Numbered from the stretch's first letter, positions 18,007 through 27,216 are shown. The stretch: 64,000 bases of DNA from Vibrio crassostreae (GCF_024347415.1 NZ_AP025476.1:1054001-1118000); one strand, 5' to 3'. Numbers and translations are program-made. Notes: generated from the sequence alone by a model not told the origin.

Positions 18007-18483
18007 TTAGCGACTATAGCCAGTTAAATTATAGTGGCTTTGATAAAAAGGTGCTTCACGATTAGCAAACATCATTAACAATGATGATTTAGTTGCGATG
18101 AATACTGACTGTGTGTTGTTTCCTGGCCTCGTCGTTAAGGCTGTACGGAGAGAGTATGTAACAGCGATATTCAAAGGTGCGAGTGAGTCGCAATGAACAA
18201 ACCACAGTAAAGATTTTTTGCTTCCATCTTCGAGCGCTTCAAGAAAACCTGAATTTTCTTTTGCGGATAATGCCGCCGCTGCCGTGTCGTACTCAGAAAA
18301 GTCTAAATAGTGAACACCTATGTCTTTTTTATCGGCGAGTATGGAGGCTTGTTTGATGAAATCAGAGTGAAGTACCGCCGAGTCAGCGATAGAAATTCTA
18401 AAGTCCATATCCCAAGCGTGTTGCACAAAAAGTTCGGGAGTTATGTGATTCTCCGGTAGGTAGCTTTCTTTATTCTTATCCAA
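18007..18483 (-). CDS. Hypothetical protein
   Basis: A 158-residue soluble protein with no recognised family. A hydrophobic core segment (SLLWFVHCDSLAPLNIAVTY near 89-108) followed by SVFIATKSSLLMMF near 125-138 suggests an alpha/beta fold with buried strands rather than membrane helices. It is the only minus-strand gene between the CRISPR array and the end of the transposon, alone between two noncoding stretches, and is probably cargo. Confidence 0.55.
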   Translation of the reverse strand: MDKNKESYLPENHITPELFVQHAWDMDFRISIADSAVLHSDFIKQASILADKKDIGVHYLDFSEYDTAAAALSAKENSGFLEALEDGSKKSLLWFVHCDSLAPLNIAVTYSLRTALTTRPGNNTQSVFIATKSSLLMMFANREAPFYQSHYNLTGYSR

Positions 18484-18813
18484 TCTAAACTCAGCCTCGG
18501 TTATTATATTTACGTCTAATAGGATAAATCATGAGTAGTCAATGTACCACTGTCGTATCTTATTTTACTTGGAGCAGACTAAGATTTGGCGTGATTAAAA
18601 AAATCATCAAATGAATATTGATTTACCTGGTGATAAAGTGATATTTAACAGTTAGATACATAGATCTCTTTCTATTCAAAGATAGCTTAGCGCTCTTCCG
18701 TAAGGTGCTATACGTTTGTCATTGTAGTGCTGGTTTCGGCCCAATGTGGACATTGAATTTTTAGTAAACTACTTTCCAAATCTCTTAGAATTATTAGTCT
18801 AACAGGAGTCATC
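18484..18813. other. 330 bp noncoding stretch
   Basis: Divergent intergenic space between the hypothetical gene at 18007 and the methylase gene at 18814. It is AT-rich and must hold both promoters. I see no open frame of useful size, no CRISPR repeat and no copy of the 20 bp end repeats. A plausible ribosome-binding site (AGGAG, 18803-18807) precedes the methylase ATG. Confidence 0.5.
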
Positions 18814-21530
18814 ATGGACGAAAGATCGGATAATGAGCAATTGCAGTCCTCTCTCTTAAGATATCTTGAAGTGCTGCGAAGCTCTGGCTTTCGTCCGGAG
18901 TCTATAGCTCTTGGTGCGGTAATCAGCTTACTTGCCCTTCATAAGGATACGAATCGAGAGCGGATAATGATGGTATCAAGTCGAGAGATGGGTTCCTTTT
19001 TAAGAGGTATTGTTGGAGAGTTTGAAGTAGATTTCCTTGGTAGTTATCGGGATTCAAATGACATTTACCATATACCATTTGAACATCCTGCGCTCCATCA
19101 TTTCTTGTATGAAGCGAGCTCTGTATATATCGACTTGGATATGGAACTCCTCGAACTGCTGGACACTGTTTATTCTATTCCTGATGGGAAAAGTGGCGAA
19201 TTTGTAACACCGTGTTCAGTAGCAGAACTTATGGTTGACTTGGTCGAAGTGTCGTCAGGGGAAACTCTATTTGATCCCTGTATGGGGTCCGGTAGTTTCT
19301 TGAACGCTGTTCAGCAAACGGGATTATCTGACTTTCAATTCTGGGGGGAGATAAAAACCTCTTCAATCTTGTCGTCGTTAGGTTAAAGACTTTGCTTTCT
19401 GGTCAGCATTATAATGAACTTAGAGGGTCTAGCTTCGCGTTTGCCAATGATTTGCCTCAGTTTGACGCAGTGCTTAGTAATCCACCAATTAGAAAGTTAA
19501 GCCGTGAGGAAGCACGGGGTGTTTTTTATTCCGGTACCCGGCGTGGATTGGCTTATCAGGACATGTCAGCCAATTTTATTGAATTGGGGCTCCAGCACTT
19601 AAAACCTGAAGGAAGGGCCGCATACTTAGTTCCTATGGGACTACTGTTTCAGAGTGGAGATGCTGAGCAGGCTCGCAAAAGCTGGTTAAAATCTGGCATG
19701 TTGCAACTGGTGATTTCTTTACCTTCTAACCTATTGCAACATACGGGCTTACGATGTGCCATTTTGTTTTTTAAAAATTGTGGACAGAGAAAATCGGTTC
19801 GCTTTGTAAAAGCGGATGAATTTTTTGAGAATGGCCATAGAAGGCAAAACCGTTTGTCATACGAAAATATCAAAGTGATTCTTGACATGAGCCGTTCAGA
19901 ACATCCTGGTGAAGGGTTTGTTGATACTGCCTATAGTGCCATCGCTGAGAATCAATATTGTTTGATCCCCAGCGAATATCTTCCTGTTAAGGAAAGTAAT
20001 ATTGGGCATTTGTCCGAGAGGTGGTCAAAGATAGGTAATATTGCTGAAGTATTTCAAGGGACTTCTCTTTCTCGGGTTGCAGAAGGAGAGCAACCTGTGA
20101 TTAGGGGAAAAGATCTAAGGACAAGTCAAATTGACATAGATGTTCTGGCTAAGAAGGATCTGTCTGACTTCTCGAAACCTATTCGATATGCTGAGAGAGG
20201 GGATATTTTACTGCAACGTATAGGGGCGAATCCGGCCGCCTATTTAGTAGGATCTCGAGAACAAGGTATAGCGGTGGAAGATACCGTCTTTATAATTCGA
20301 AGTTCTAGTTTAGGTTTGGATGAAATGGATTTTATCTGTCAATTTCTCAATTCGGATCAAGTTGCCAGTCGTATTAATAATGCCAGGAGCTACTCGGTAA
20401 TTCCAACCCAGACTCTCAAGTCAATCCGAGCGTTGGAAGTTCCCATACCAGACCCAAAGATTATCGACCTTGTTAGGGAAATGAATGTACTTGAAGCATC
20501 ATTAAAAAATGAGTATGAGAAGGCCAGAGAGTATAAGAAGGCTCTCTTTGATGGTTATGATCCTAGTGATATTAGCAGTCGTTTTGAAGATGCACGATTT
20601 ACAGCTAATGCTCTTGAGACTGCACTAAAGCAAAAGGATGACATTAAATATCGTGTAAGGACGCAGTACCCATTCCCGTTAGCTTTTGCTTATAGAAATG
20701 TATACCTTGAGCACGATTACGCAGGAATTTATGAACGGCAAATGAAATATGGGGAGCAGTTGCTGTCCTTCCTGTCTGCTGTAGGCATTGCATTGAGTGT
20801 TAAATATTGTGGTATTGGTAACAACTCTGACAAGCTTGAGTTACTTAAGGAGTTTCAATCTTATGTTCGCCGAGGTGTATCGCCCGGTGACCTTCAAACG
20901 GTACTCCAAAAATCCTGTAAGCTTTTGAGCTCCGTCGAGGAGCCAATTGCACAGTCTTTCTCCCAGATCTGGTACAAGCCTGGTGGTAAAAAGGAGTCGA
21001 TATTCGCAAAAAAAGCTAGGGAAAAGCTCGTATCTAAGCTTAATGATTATAAGCATCATCGTGGCCCCTCAAATCGTTACGAAAGAAAATTAGGCGTAGA
21101 GGAACAATCTGAAATTTTAGATGAGTTGCTAGTGCATATTGAGTTTGTTTCAGATTTTGAGCTAATCCGAATCGACAAAATCGATAAGCAATGGCGTGGA
21201 GATGAGCTGATGTACTCTGCTAGTTTGCTAAAGGGAGACCATCCCGCATTTGAAAAGATTCAATTCAGCTCTGAACAAAACCTGTCTGTTGATAAGCTTT
21301 ATATTCAACATAAATCCGATTTTATTTGTCTCTACCCCTTGGTTTCTCTGGCTTACAATCCCCAAACTCGTAAGGAGGAGATTTTCTCTATTGATAAAGA
21401 ATCAGGAAATGGGTTTATGTTGAAAAGCTTCGAATCAGGAACATCAGTAGAGAGTAAAGGGGTCTTATCAGATTTTATCTATTGGATCGAAAAAATGCGG
21501 AGTTCTACGGATGAAGTTGAGCTATCTTAG
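18814..21530 (+). pseudogene. N6-adenine DNA methylase with HsdS-like domain, frameshifted at a G-run
   Basis: Two frames together make one gene of about 905 codons. The first (18814-19386) carries the SGEFVTPCSVAELM segment and AdoMet motif DPCMGSGSF; the second, open from about 19332 and running to 21530, carries the catalytic motif NPPI (SNPPIRKLS) and, around its residues 210-370, a target-recognition-like region (IPTQTLKSIRALEVPIP). At 19343-19348 there are six G; a seventh would join the frames as FWGGDKNLFN, which fits the family. As written, the frame ends at the TAA at 19384-19386. So it is a broken gene, a phase-off state of a variable homopolymer, or a sequencing error. Domain order resembles HsdM-HsdS fusions. 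It lies between the CRISPR and the transposon end. Confidence 0.75.
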
Positions 21531-21837
21531 GCTGCATTAACCGCCCTAGGGAAACTCTCAATTTGACCACAAGTAAGGTTGTGCCGAAGGTGTTAGTCAC
21601 AAACTTCTAGCTCATTTTTATCCAAAGTTTGTTTTATACATGTCTACTAGGTCTATCGAGGGGCTTATTTGAATGTGGTAATTTTACTACGTTGAATTTT
21701 AGTGGTTCTGTAAATATGCAAACTTTCGATGCAATGTTATGCGAACTTATGTTGCAAATCGCTTTTTAACTCATTGAAAGCTCGTTCTAGTTATGCAGGC
21801 ATATGTTGCAAGCATCACTTAAAAAAGCCGCTCTTTA
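21531..21837. other. Noncoding stretch containing the transposon end
   Basis: About 300 bp without a gene between the broken methylase and the insertion sequence. It holds three 20 bp direct repeats described separately and the left arm of a chromosomal terminator at 21822-21833. I see no other structure in 21531-21710. Confidence 0.6.
21715..21811 (+). repeat. Three 20 bp direct repeats, candidate TnsB sites at the transposon end
   Basis: Copies at 21715-21734, 21738-21757 and 21792-21811 share TATGC at the start and TTGCAA or ATGCAA at the end; neighbouring copies agree at 16 of 20 positions. Their size, common orientation and position just before the chromosome match the transposase-binding sites of Tn7-like ends. 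Three separated sites recall the left end of Tn7, which has three spaced sites, whereas its right end has four overlapping ones. Confidence 0.65.
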
Positions 21838-21883
21838 TGAACTGACCCCCAATAGTTGGACACCAATTATTGGGGGTCTTTTT

Positions 21884-22393
21884 ATGTCCAAATATAGCCG
21901 AGAGCTAAAATGTATCATTGCTAAGCAATATTTAGATGGCACGTCATCTCTCTGCTTAGCAAAACAATATTCAATCTCTTCAAGACAGATACGGTATTGG
22001 GCTCAAGTCTTTGCCATCCATGGTACTGATTCATTTTTACCAACTAAGCATGCTGCCTCTGCTCAGACAAAGCGAAAAGCATTGAATTTAATGTGGACGA
22101 ATGAATGGTCTCTCACGCACACTAGCGCTGTATTAAACCTCTCATCCCCTGGGATACTCTCTGTCTGGCTCAAACGATTTAATGAGCTGGGTATCAAAGG
22201 GCTCAAAATGCGCCAGAAAGGAAGACCCTCAATGAAACAGCAACCTCAACGTACCACTAAGCCTGATAATGAAATGACGCTTGAGGAGCTAAAAGAGGAG
22301 TTGGTCTACTTACGAACCGAGAATGCCGTTCTAAAAAAGTTGGAAGAGTTGGAGCAGGAAAAAAACCGTCGAACAAAGAAAAAGCGGTCATAG
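21884..22393 (+). CDS. IS3-family transposase OrfA
   Basis: The DNA-binding half of the transposase. The 169-residue product from ATG 21884 has two helix-turn-helix segments (around 15-45, CLAKQYSISSRQIRYW, and 75-110) and a C-terminal leucine-rich coiled coil (about 132-157), the layout of the IS150 subgroup. Two classical slippery heptamers lie in its 3' part, A-AAA-AAG at 22333-22339 and A-AAA-AAC at 22360-22366; a -1 shift at either gives the OrfAB fusion. Confidence 0.9.
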   Translation: MSKYSRELKCIIAKQYLDGTSSLCLAKQYSISSRQIRYWAQVFAIHGTDSFLPTKHAASAQTKRKALNLMWTNEWSLTHTSAVLNLSSPGILSVWLKRFNELGIKGLKMRQKGRPSMKQQPQRTTKPDNEMTLEELKEELVYLRTENAVLKKLEELEQEKNRRTKKKRS

Positions 22394-23232
22394 CTCTAAC
22401 TCTTAAAGGCAAGTACCCACTAAAGCACTTACTGCACACTCTACAGCTGGCAAAAAGTGTCTTTTATTATCAGGCTCAAACGAGCAAGCGCCCAAATAGC
22501 TACGAACGTGAGCTGCGGTTGATAAAGTCAATTTATCATGAACATAAGGGTCGATACGGCTACCGCCGTATTCACTTGGAACTAAAAAATCAGGGGGTCG
22601 TGCTTAATCACAAAACGGTTCAAAGACTTATGGCTCAGCTGAACCTTAAATCGACAGTCAGGATTAAAAAGTATCGTTCATACCGAGGAGAGTCTGGAAC
22701 AGCAGCTCCCAACGTGCTTGAAAGAGATTTTAGTGCGACTCAACCCGACGAAAAGTGGGTAACTGATGTCACGGAGTTCAAAGTCAAAGAGCAGAAAGTA
22801 TACTTGTCTCCCATTGTCGACTTGTTTACTCAGGAAGTGGTTGCTTATAGAGTGGCCCAAAATGCCTGCTTGCCGCTTGTCACGGATATGCTGACGGAGG
22901 CTATATCAAAGCTGAAACCCAACTCAAAGCCAATTATACACAGCGATCAAGGTTGGCAATATCGCCATCGACAGTATCAGAAAAAGGTAGCGGAGAGTGG
23001 GTTAACGCAAAGCATGTCGAGAAAAGGTAACTGCTTGGATAATGCGGTTGCTGAAAACTTTTTTGCTTTACTCAAAACAGAGATGTATCACAACCAAAGC
23101 TTTGAAGATGCAGATGCTCTGATAGAGCAAATTAAAGAATACATCGAGTACTACAATACCAAACGTATAAAAGTGAAACTAAAAGGCCTGACTCCGATAG
23201 AATATCGAACTCAGGCCTTGAAAGCCGCTTAA
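22360..23232 (+). CDS. IS3-family transposase OrfB (rve integrase core), made by -1 frameshift
   Basis: The catalytic half of the transposase, in the -1 frame relative to OrfA. The coordinates begin at the downstream slippery site because the conserved part (AVIALTLKGKYPLKHLL) starts well before the first ATG of the frame at 22519. The HTH_21-like GRYGYRRIH segment is followed by the DDE triad: D in VTDVTEF, D in HSDQG, and E in NAVAENFF. The ending PIEYRTQA is usual. No frame damage is seen. Confidence 0.88.
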   Translation, partial: KKPSNKEKAVIALTLKGKYPLKHLLHTLQLAKSVFYYQAQTSKRPNSYERELRLIKSIYHEHKGRYGYRRIHLELKNQGVVLNHKTVQRLMAQLNLKSTVRIKKYRSYRGESGTAAPNVLERDFSATQPDEKWVTDVTEFKVKEQKVYLSPIVDLFTQEVVAYRVAQNACLPLVTDMLTEAISKLKPNSKPIIHSDQGWQYRHRQYQKKVAESGLTQSMSRKGNCLDNAVAENFFALLKTEMYHNQSFEDADALIEQIKEYIEYYNTKRIKVKLKGLTPIEYRTQALKAA

Positions 23233-23349
23233 CAGAAATGTCCAACTTTACGGGGTCACTTCATTATGAGCGGCTTTTTGCTATCTGAAGCTTTCCAAAA
23301 ATTAAACAACAATTTTCATCAGTGAAGCTCATTCATTCTGTGCGCTAGG

Positions 23350-24111
23350 CTATTCATAAATACTGTATGAGAAGTACTTGCTCGCAATCTTTTGGTGTTG
23401 ACCGTTGTCGATCAGTCTTTGTATTCCACTATCGATAAGATTTTTGAGTTCATTGTCTTGTTTTCGTACCGCTACACCAATACCACGTCCGAACCATTTC
23501 TCTTCGGTGAATTTAGGGCCTGTAAAGTGATAGTCTTTACCTTGTTCTGTTTCAAGAAAACCCGCATTGAGCCCCATAGAGCCACCAAATACGGTATCGA
23601 GACGACCGTTGAGTAAATCGGTAAAGGCTTCGTCGAATGAGCTGTAACGCTTAATGTCTACATCTGGGTAAATCTCAGAAAGGTACTTATCGCCAATAGT
23701 TGCTCGCTGAACCCCAATAGTTAGGTCATTCAAGCTTTCGTCGCTCATATTGATCTCTCGATCTTTCTTCATCACAAAACGAGTAGGAACTTTGGCGTAG
23801 GGGATAGTGAAGTTAACTTTCTTTTCACGTTCTTCGGTAATTGTCATAGCCGCTATAATTGCATCGTTTTTACGGCTTAAAAGTGATGGGATAATACCGT
23901 CCCAATCAGTTTTTGAGATGATACATTTTACTTCTAATTCGATACACAAGGCGTTGGCTAAATCGACTTCAAACCCCTCTAATTCACCATCTTGCGTTGT
24001 CCAACTGAACGGTGGGTAAGCTCCTTCAACAGTAAAGCGAATTTGTTTCCAATCTTTTGCGTATGTGAACACAGAGAAAATACTGACGAATGCAACAAGT
24101 ATCCATTTCAT
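23350..24111 (-). CDS. Periplasmic amino-acid-binding protein of ABC-transporter type (SBP_bac_3)
   Basis: A 253-residue exported protein. Signal peptide residues 1-18 (MKWILVAFVSIFSVFTYA). The mature part starts with the usual PPFSW ligand-loop and has GFEVDLANALC and the second-lobe GVQRATIGDKYL, as in the HisJ/ArtJ/lysine-arginine-ornithine family. No permease or ATPase genes are adjacent, so it is an orphan binding protein or serves a transporter encoded elsewhere. It is the first chromosomal gene beyond the transposon and the terminator split by the insertion sequence lies downstream of it. Confidence 0.88.
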   Translation of the reverse strand: MKWILVAFVSIFSVFTYAKDWKQIRFTVEGAYPPFSWTTQDGELEGFEVDLANALCIELEVKCIISKTDWDGIIPSLLSRKNDAIIAAMTITEEREKKVNFTIPYAKVPTRFVMKKDREINMSDESLNDLTIGVQRATIGDKYLSEIYPDVDIKRYSSFDEAFTDLLNGRLDTVFGGSMGLNAGFLETEQGKDYHFTGPKFTEEKWFGRGIGVAVRKQDNELKNLIDSGIQRLIDNGQHQKIASKYFSYSIYE

Positions 24112-24282
24112 TGGTTATTTCCTTATAGTAATAAAGGATACCGATGATTAACTAATTGTTAACATTTATCAATGCGAATGCATATTGATGTGAGCAAAGG
24201 CATGCAGATCAATAAGTTTGCTCTGGTTTTATTTTTAGAAGCACTGCTAGCGTATTCAATGAGGATAAATTACGTATCTTTC

Positions 24283-24624
24283 TCAATTCGCAGGCAGCAC
24301 AACAGCAGACGCTTCTTCCTCTGAATCTTCTTTGTCTTCGACTTGTTCAGCAACCCAATCAATGGTCTTTGTTAGATAGAGTTTATTGGTTTCGGTATCA
24401 CACCAACTCTTCGACAATCCTCTTCGATTAAACTCACTGCCAATTGCTGCCAGTGTTTGGTTGCTCGAGCGCCCGTAATACAAGGTGTCACACAGTTGCA
24501 GGTTCGACATCGATTGTGGGTATGTATTAACCGACGAGGAGTTCATGCTTAGTGCTTTGGATTGATTGTGCGTGCAGCCTGTAAGGCTCAAGAAAAAGAT
24601 CAATGCTAAGGCTTTCTTCATCAT
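24283..24624 (-). CDS. Small lipoprotein, unknown function
   Basis: A 113-residue protein with a lipoprotein signal (MMKKALALIFFLSLTGC, lipobox LTGC, Cys17). The mature domain has two further cysteines (LCDTLYYG and SWCDTET) and a C-terminal acidic tail rich in Glu. The spacing of the cysteines and the phrase RRGLSKSWCD suggest a small extracytoplasmic domain seen in other Vibrio lipoproteins. No function can be assigned. Confidence 0.7.
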   Translation of the reverse strand: MMKKALALIFFLSLTGCTHNQSKALSMNSSSVNTYPQSMSNLQLCDTLYYGRSSNQTLAAIGSEFNRRGLSKSWCDTETNKLYLTKTIDWVAEQVEDKEDSEEEASAVVLPAN

Positions 24625-24868
24625 ATCTCTGAACAGTTACCAATAGTTGGTGGGGATTATGAGCATGATTAAGTCACTGATTTGTCAATTCTTCGCCAAC
24701 TGCTTAAAGAGCACGATCTTGCTCGCAACTAGAACACGTTATTGAGCTGTTTAATTCTTCGGTCAAAAAGTGCATTAACCGCCAAATGCGCAATTTTGTA
24801 CAAAAGCTGAAAGAGCCTATAGAGTAGACTGATAAGTCGCTCGATAATTAACAGGCTTGGGAATTGTT

Positions 24869-25702
24869 ATGGAGAACAAGAAACGTTCTAAAGAAAAGGC
24901 CGAATATAAGATCACGGAAGAACTCGGTGGCCTTGAAATCCTGAATGCTGAATACGAAAAGCAGAACTTCTCACGCCATAGTCACGAGGGCTACACACTT
25001 GGTGTTATAGAGCAGGGTGCTCAACGTTTCTATCGAACTGGCGGGCATCATGTTGCACCACAAGATGCCATCATTCTGGTCAACGCCGATGAAGTGCATA
25101 GCGGACACTCTGCCACTGACGGTGGTTGGGCGTATCGCGCAATGTATCCACTTCCTGAGCAACTCGCCAAAATTACTCAAGAGCTTAACTTACCCAATTA
25201 CGGGGCACCTTATTTCCCAAGAGCGGTGGTTGAAGACCCTGAACTCGCTAATCAGTTAAGACTGGTGTTCAACGCGATTGATGAATCAGACAATCGCCTG
25301 CTACGAGAAACTTTGATGTACGGAATGTTGGTTAAGCTGATTAGTCGACATGGGAAATCGAGCCTTAAGCCTCAACTGGACGGCAAAACTCAGCGTCAGC
25401 TTGTTCTGGTGAAAGAGTTTTTAGATGATTTTCCGCAAGCCGATGTCTCCTTAGAAGAACTCTCTAAACTGGCGGCTTTAAGCCCGTTTCATTTGGTGCG
25501 CTCTTTCCAAAAAGAGTTCGGTCTTCCGCCACATGCGTATCAGATTCAGTCTCGGTTGAGGCTCTCTCGCAAGTTACTGAAGCAAGGGCATACGATTTCT
25601 GATACCGCGCAAGAGTGTGGGTTTCACGACCAAAGCCATTTTCATCGACACTTCAAAAAAGCCAATGGTTACACGCCGGGGCAATACATCAAGATGCTCT
25701 AA
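24869..25702 (+). CDS. AraC-family transcriptional regulator
   Basis: The ATG at 24869 is preferred to an upstream TTG at 24857. The N-terminal cupin-type sensor domain (about 15-150) has the HSHEGYTLGV motif typical of AraC_binding regulators; the C-terminal AraC DNA-binding domain (about 175-277) shows two helix-turn-helix segments and the LRLSRKLL and HFHRHFKKANGYTPGQY signatures. It lies 100 bp upstream of azlC-azlD on the same strand and is a likely activator of that exporter, as in many gammaproteobacteria. Confidence 0.88.
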   Translation: MENKKRSKEKAEYKITEELGGLEILNAEYEKQNFSRHSHEGYTLGVIEQGAQRFYRTGGHHVAPQDAIILVNADEVHSGHSATDGGWAYRAMYPLPEQLAKITQELNLPNYGAPYFPRAVVEDPELANQLRLVFNAIDESDNRLLRETLMYGMLVKLISRHGKSSLKPQLDGKTQRQLVLVKEFLDDFPQADVSLEELSKLAALSPFHLVRSFQKEFGLPPHAYQIQSRLRLSRKLLKQGHTISDTAQECGFHDQSHFHRHFKKANGYTPGQYIKML

Positions 25703-25805
25703 ATCGGACACGTTAATTCAGTCTTTAAATCGAGCAAGTTTGTACAATCGAACCGACTCAACTCTTCTTAAATTGAATAGCTAATGTGGGAGAGAAAAGA
25801 ATTAT

Positions 25806-26534
25806 ATGGATAATGAAACAATGGATAGACGAACACAGTTATGGAAGGGCGTTTTAGCGGGAATGCCCTTGAGCATTGCGGTTATCCCATGGGGGATTCT
25901 CGCAGGCTCATATGCGATAGATGCTGGGTTGAATCAACTGCAAGCTCAAGCGATGTCGGCTATTTTATTTGCTGGCTCAGCGCAACTTGTCGCAGCGGGT
26001 ATGTTCAAAGCGGGTATTGGTTTAGGGACCATGTTGTTGACCACACTGTTCATCACCTCAAGGCACTTTCTGTATAGCGTATCGATGCGAGACAAAATCA
26101 GTCATCTTCCTGCGCGTTGGCGCCTATTACTCGGATTTTGGCTCACCGACGAGCTGTTTGCGATTTGTAGTGGGCAGTCTCAGCAAGAGTTTAATCGTTG
26201 GTATGCCGCGGGTGTAGGTGGAGGTTTTTACCTTGTTTGGAATATCGCGAGCTTTGTTGGCATTGTCGCGGGAAGCCAAATCCCGTCACTCAATGAAATC
26301 GGTCTCGACTTCGCGGTAGCCGCAACGTTTATCGCGTTGGTTTTTCCATTAATCCGAACTCTACCCGTCGTGGTGTGTGTGGTTGTTTCATTGGTCACCT
26401 CGGTCGCGATGTCGGTCAACAATGTTGAAGGCGGGCTGATGATTGCAGCGATTGCTGGCATGTTAGCGGGCTTTTTCAGCGAGTCATTTCAAGAGCGAAC
26501 CAACGGTAACAAGACAATCGTGGAGGGGAAATAG
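25806..26534 (+). CDS. azlC: AzlC-family branched-chain amino acid exporter, large subunit
   Basis: A 242-residue inner-membrane protein with about seven hydrophobic segments. The opening GVLAGMPLSIAVIPWGILAG and the FAGSAQLVAAGM segment are hallmarks of AzlC. With AzlD it forms a two-component exporter for branched-chain amino acids or analogues. azlD begins 2 bp after its stop, so the two are translated together. Confidence 0.9.
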   Translation: MDNETMDRRTQLWKGVLAGMPLSIAVIPWGILAGSYAIDAGLNQLQAQAMSAILFAGSAQLVAAGMFKAGIGLGTMLLTTLFITSRHFLYSVSMRDKISHLPARWRLLLGFWLTDELFAICSGQSQQEFNRWYAAGVGGGFYLVWNIASFVGIVAGSQIPSLNEIGLDFAVAATFIALVFPLIRTLPVVVCVVVSLVTSVAMSVNNVEGGLMIAAIAGMLAGFFSESFQERTNGNKTIVEGK

Positions 26535-26536
26535 AG

Positions 26537-26866
26537 ATGATTTGGTTAACGATATTCCTCATGACTGCGATTGTTTTCTTTAGTCGGTATCTGTTTCTTG
26601 AACCTGCAATCCCGCTTCGACTCAATCAAACCGCAAGGCGCCTATTGCGCTATTCAAGCCCAGCGGTGTTGACTGCGATTTGGGGGCCAATTGTATTTGC
26701 TCCTGAACAAACATTTTGGCCAAGCCTTGAAAACCCTTACTTGATAGGCGCGGTGGTGACTGGCTTACTGATTTGGAAAACACGCAATGTGTTACTTACG
26801 ATCGGCGTCAGTATGGGTGTGTTTTTGTTTTATAACCTTGTCGCGGTTGATTACCTTTTCTCGTGA
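26537..26866 (+). CDS. azlD: AzlD-family exporter, small subunit
   Basis: A 109-residue protein with four hydrophobic segments and the AzlD-type SRYLFLEPAIPLRLN loop and RYSSPAVLTAIWGP motif. It directly follows azlC (2 bp) and is the obligatory small partner of the exporter. Confidence 0.9.
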   Translation: MIWLTIFLMTAIVFFSRYLFLEPAIPLRLNQTARRLLRYSSPAVLTAIWGPIVFAPEQTFWPSLENPYLIGAVVTGLLIWKTRNVLLTIGVSMGVFLFYNLVAVDYLFS

Positions 26867-26910
26867 GCTTCAACTTCAACTTTATCCCATAATTTAAGGG
26901 CCGTATAAAT

Positions 26911-27216
26911 ATGATTACTTGTTATGTTCGATATGTGATTGATCCCAAAAAGGTAAATGAGTTCGAGACATACGCAAAAATGTGGATTCCTCTGGTCGCT
27001 AAATTCGGGGGCCAACACAATGGTTATTTCTTACCGTCGGAAGGGGCGAACAATATTGCCTTGGCGCTGTTTACCTTTGAAAGTTTGGTTGCCTATGAAG
27101 AATATCGGATTAAATCGCTGAGCGATGCTGAGTGTATTAAAGCGTTTGAATTTGCGGACGAAGTTGATTGTATCGTGAGTTATGAACGAAGCTTTTTTAG
27201 ACCTGTTTTAGAGTGA
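26911..27216 (+). CDS. NIPSNAP-family protein
   Basis: A 101-residue ferredoxin-like alpha/beta protein of the NIPSNAP family; the beginning MITCYVRYVIDPKKVNEFE and the GGQHNGYFLP segment are characteristic. Related proteins are dimeric alpha-beta barrels with unclear biochemical role. It lies 44 bp after azlD and may be cotranscribed, which would place it in the AraC/AzlCD unit. Confidence 0.82.
   Translation: MITCYVRYVIDPKKVNEFETYAKMWIPLVAKFGGQHNGYFLPSEGANNIALALFTFESLVAYEEYRIKSLSDAECIKAFEFADEVDCIVSYERSFFRPVLE

Larger units (their letters stand above)
1..21817 (+). mobile_element. Cas-proximal part of an I-F3 CRISPR-associated Tn7-like transposon (5' part outside window)
   Basis: The diagnostic module is tniQ-cas8/5f-cas7f-cas6f-CRISPR at 12621-17836 without cas1, cas2 or cas3, the known signature of Tn7-like elements that use a type I-F Cascade for target choice. 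The right boundary is placed just after the third of three 20 bp direct repeats (21715-21811) that look like TnsB sites. tnsA, tnsB and tnsC are not in the window and should lie to the left, next to the other end. The stretch carries restriction and other defence-type cargo. The exact terminal nucleotides are uncertain because no ACA trinucleotide follows the last repeat; 21817 is an estimate. That the left 12 kb belongs to the element is inferred from gene content and from the absence of another boundary. Confidence 0.75.
21838..23263 (+). mobile_element. IS3-family insertion sequence, 1426 bp, with TTA target duplication
   Basis: The ends are imperfect inverted repeats beginning TGAACTGACCCC on the left and, read inward, TGAAGTGACCCC on the right, both continuing to AGTTGGAC over 24 bp. 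TTA flanks both sides (21835-21837 and 23264-23266), the usual 3 bp duplication of this family. It carries orfA and orfB in overlapping -1 frames. A hairpin formed by GACCCCCAATA and TATTGGGGGTC at 21844-21878 covers the region just before orfA and probably protects it from outside transcription. The element looks complete and intact. Confidence 0.92.
21822..23279. terminator. Bidirectional terminator split by an insertion sequence
   Basis: Left arm AAAAAGCCGCTC at 21822-21833 and right arm GAGCGGCTTTTT at 23268-23279 are perfect inverted repeats of 12 bp. Removing the insertion sequence and one copy of its TTA duplication leaves the loop TTTAT, giving a normal two-way terminator between the transposon end and the convergent gene at 23350. 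Confidence 0.8.

Noticed and set aside
17880..24000. The ffs (SRP RNA) attachment gene on the right side of the transposon
   Set aside because: The spacer predicts ffs next to one end, but neither strand of 17880-24000 contains the conserved GGAAGGAAGCAG core. If the guide is right, ffs lies beyond the left edge of the window.
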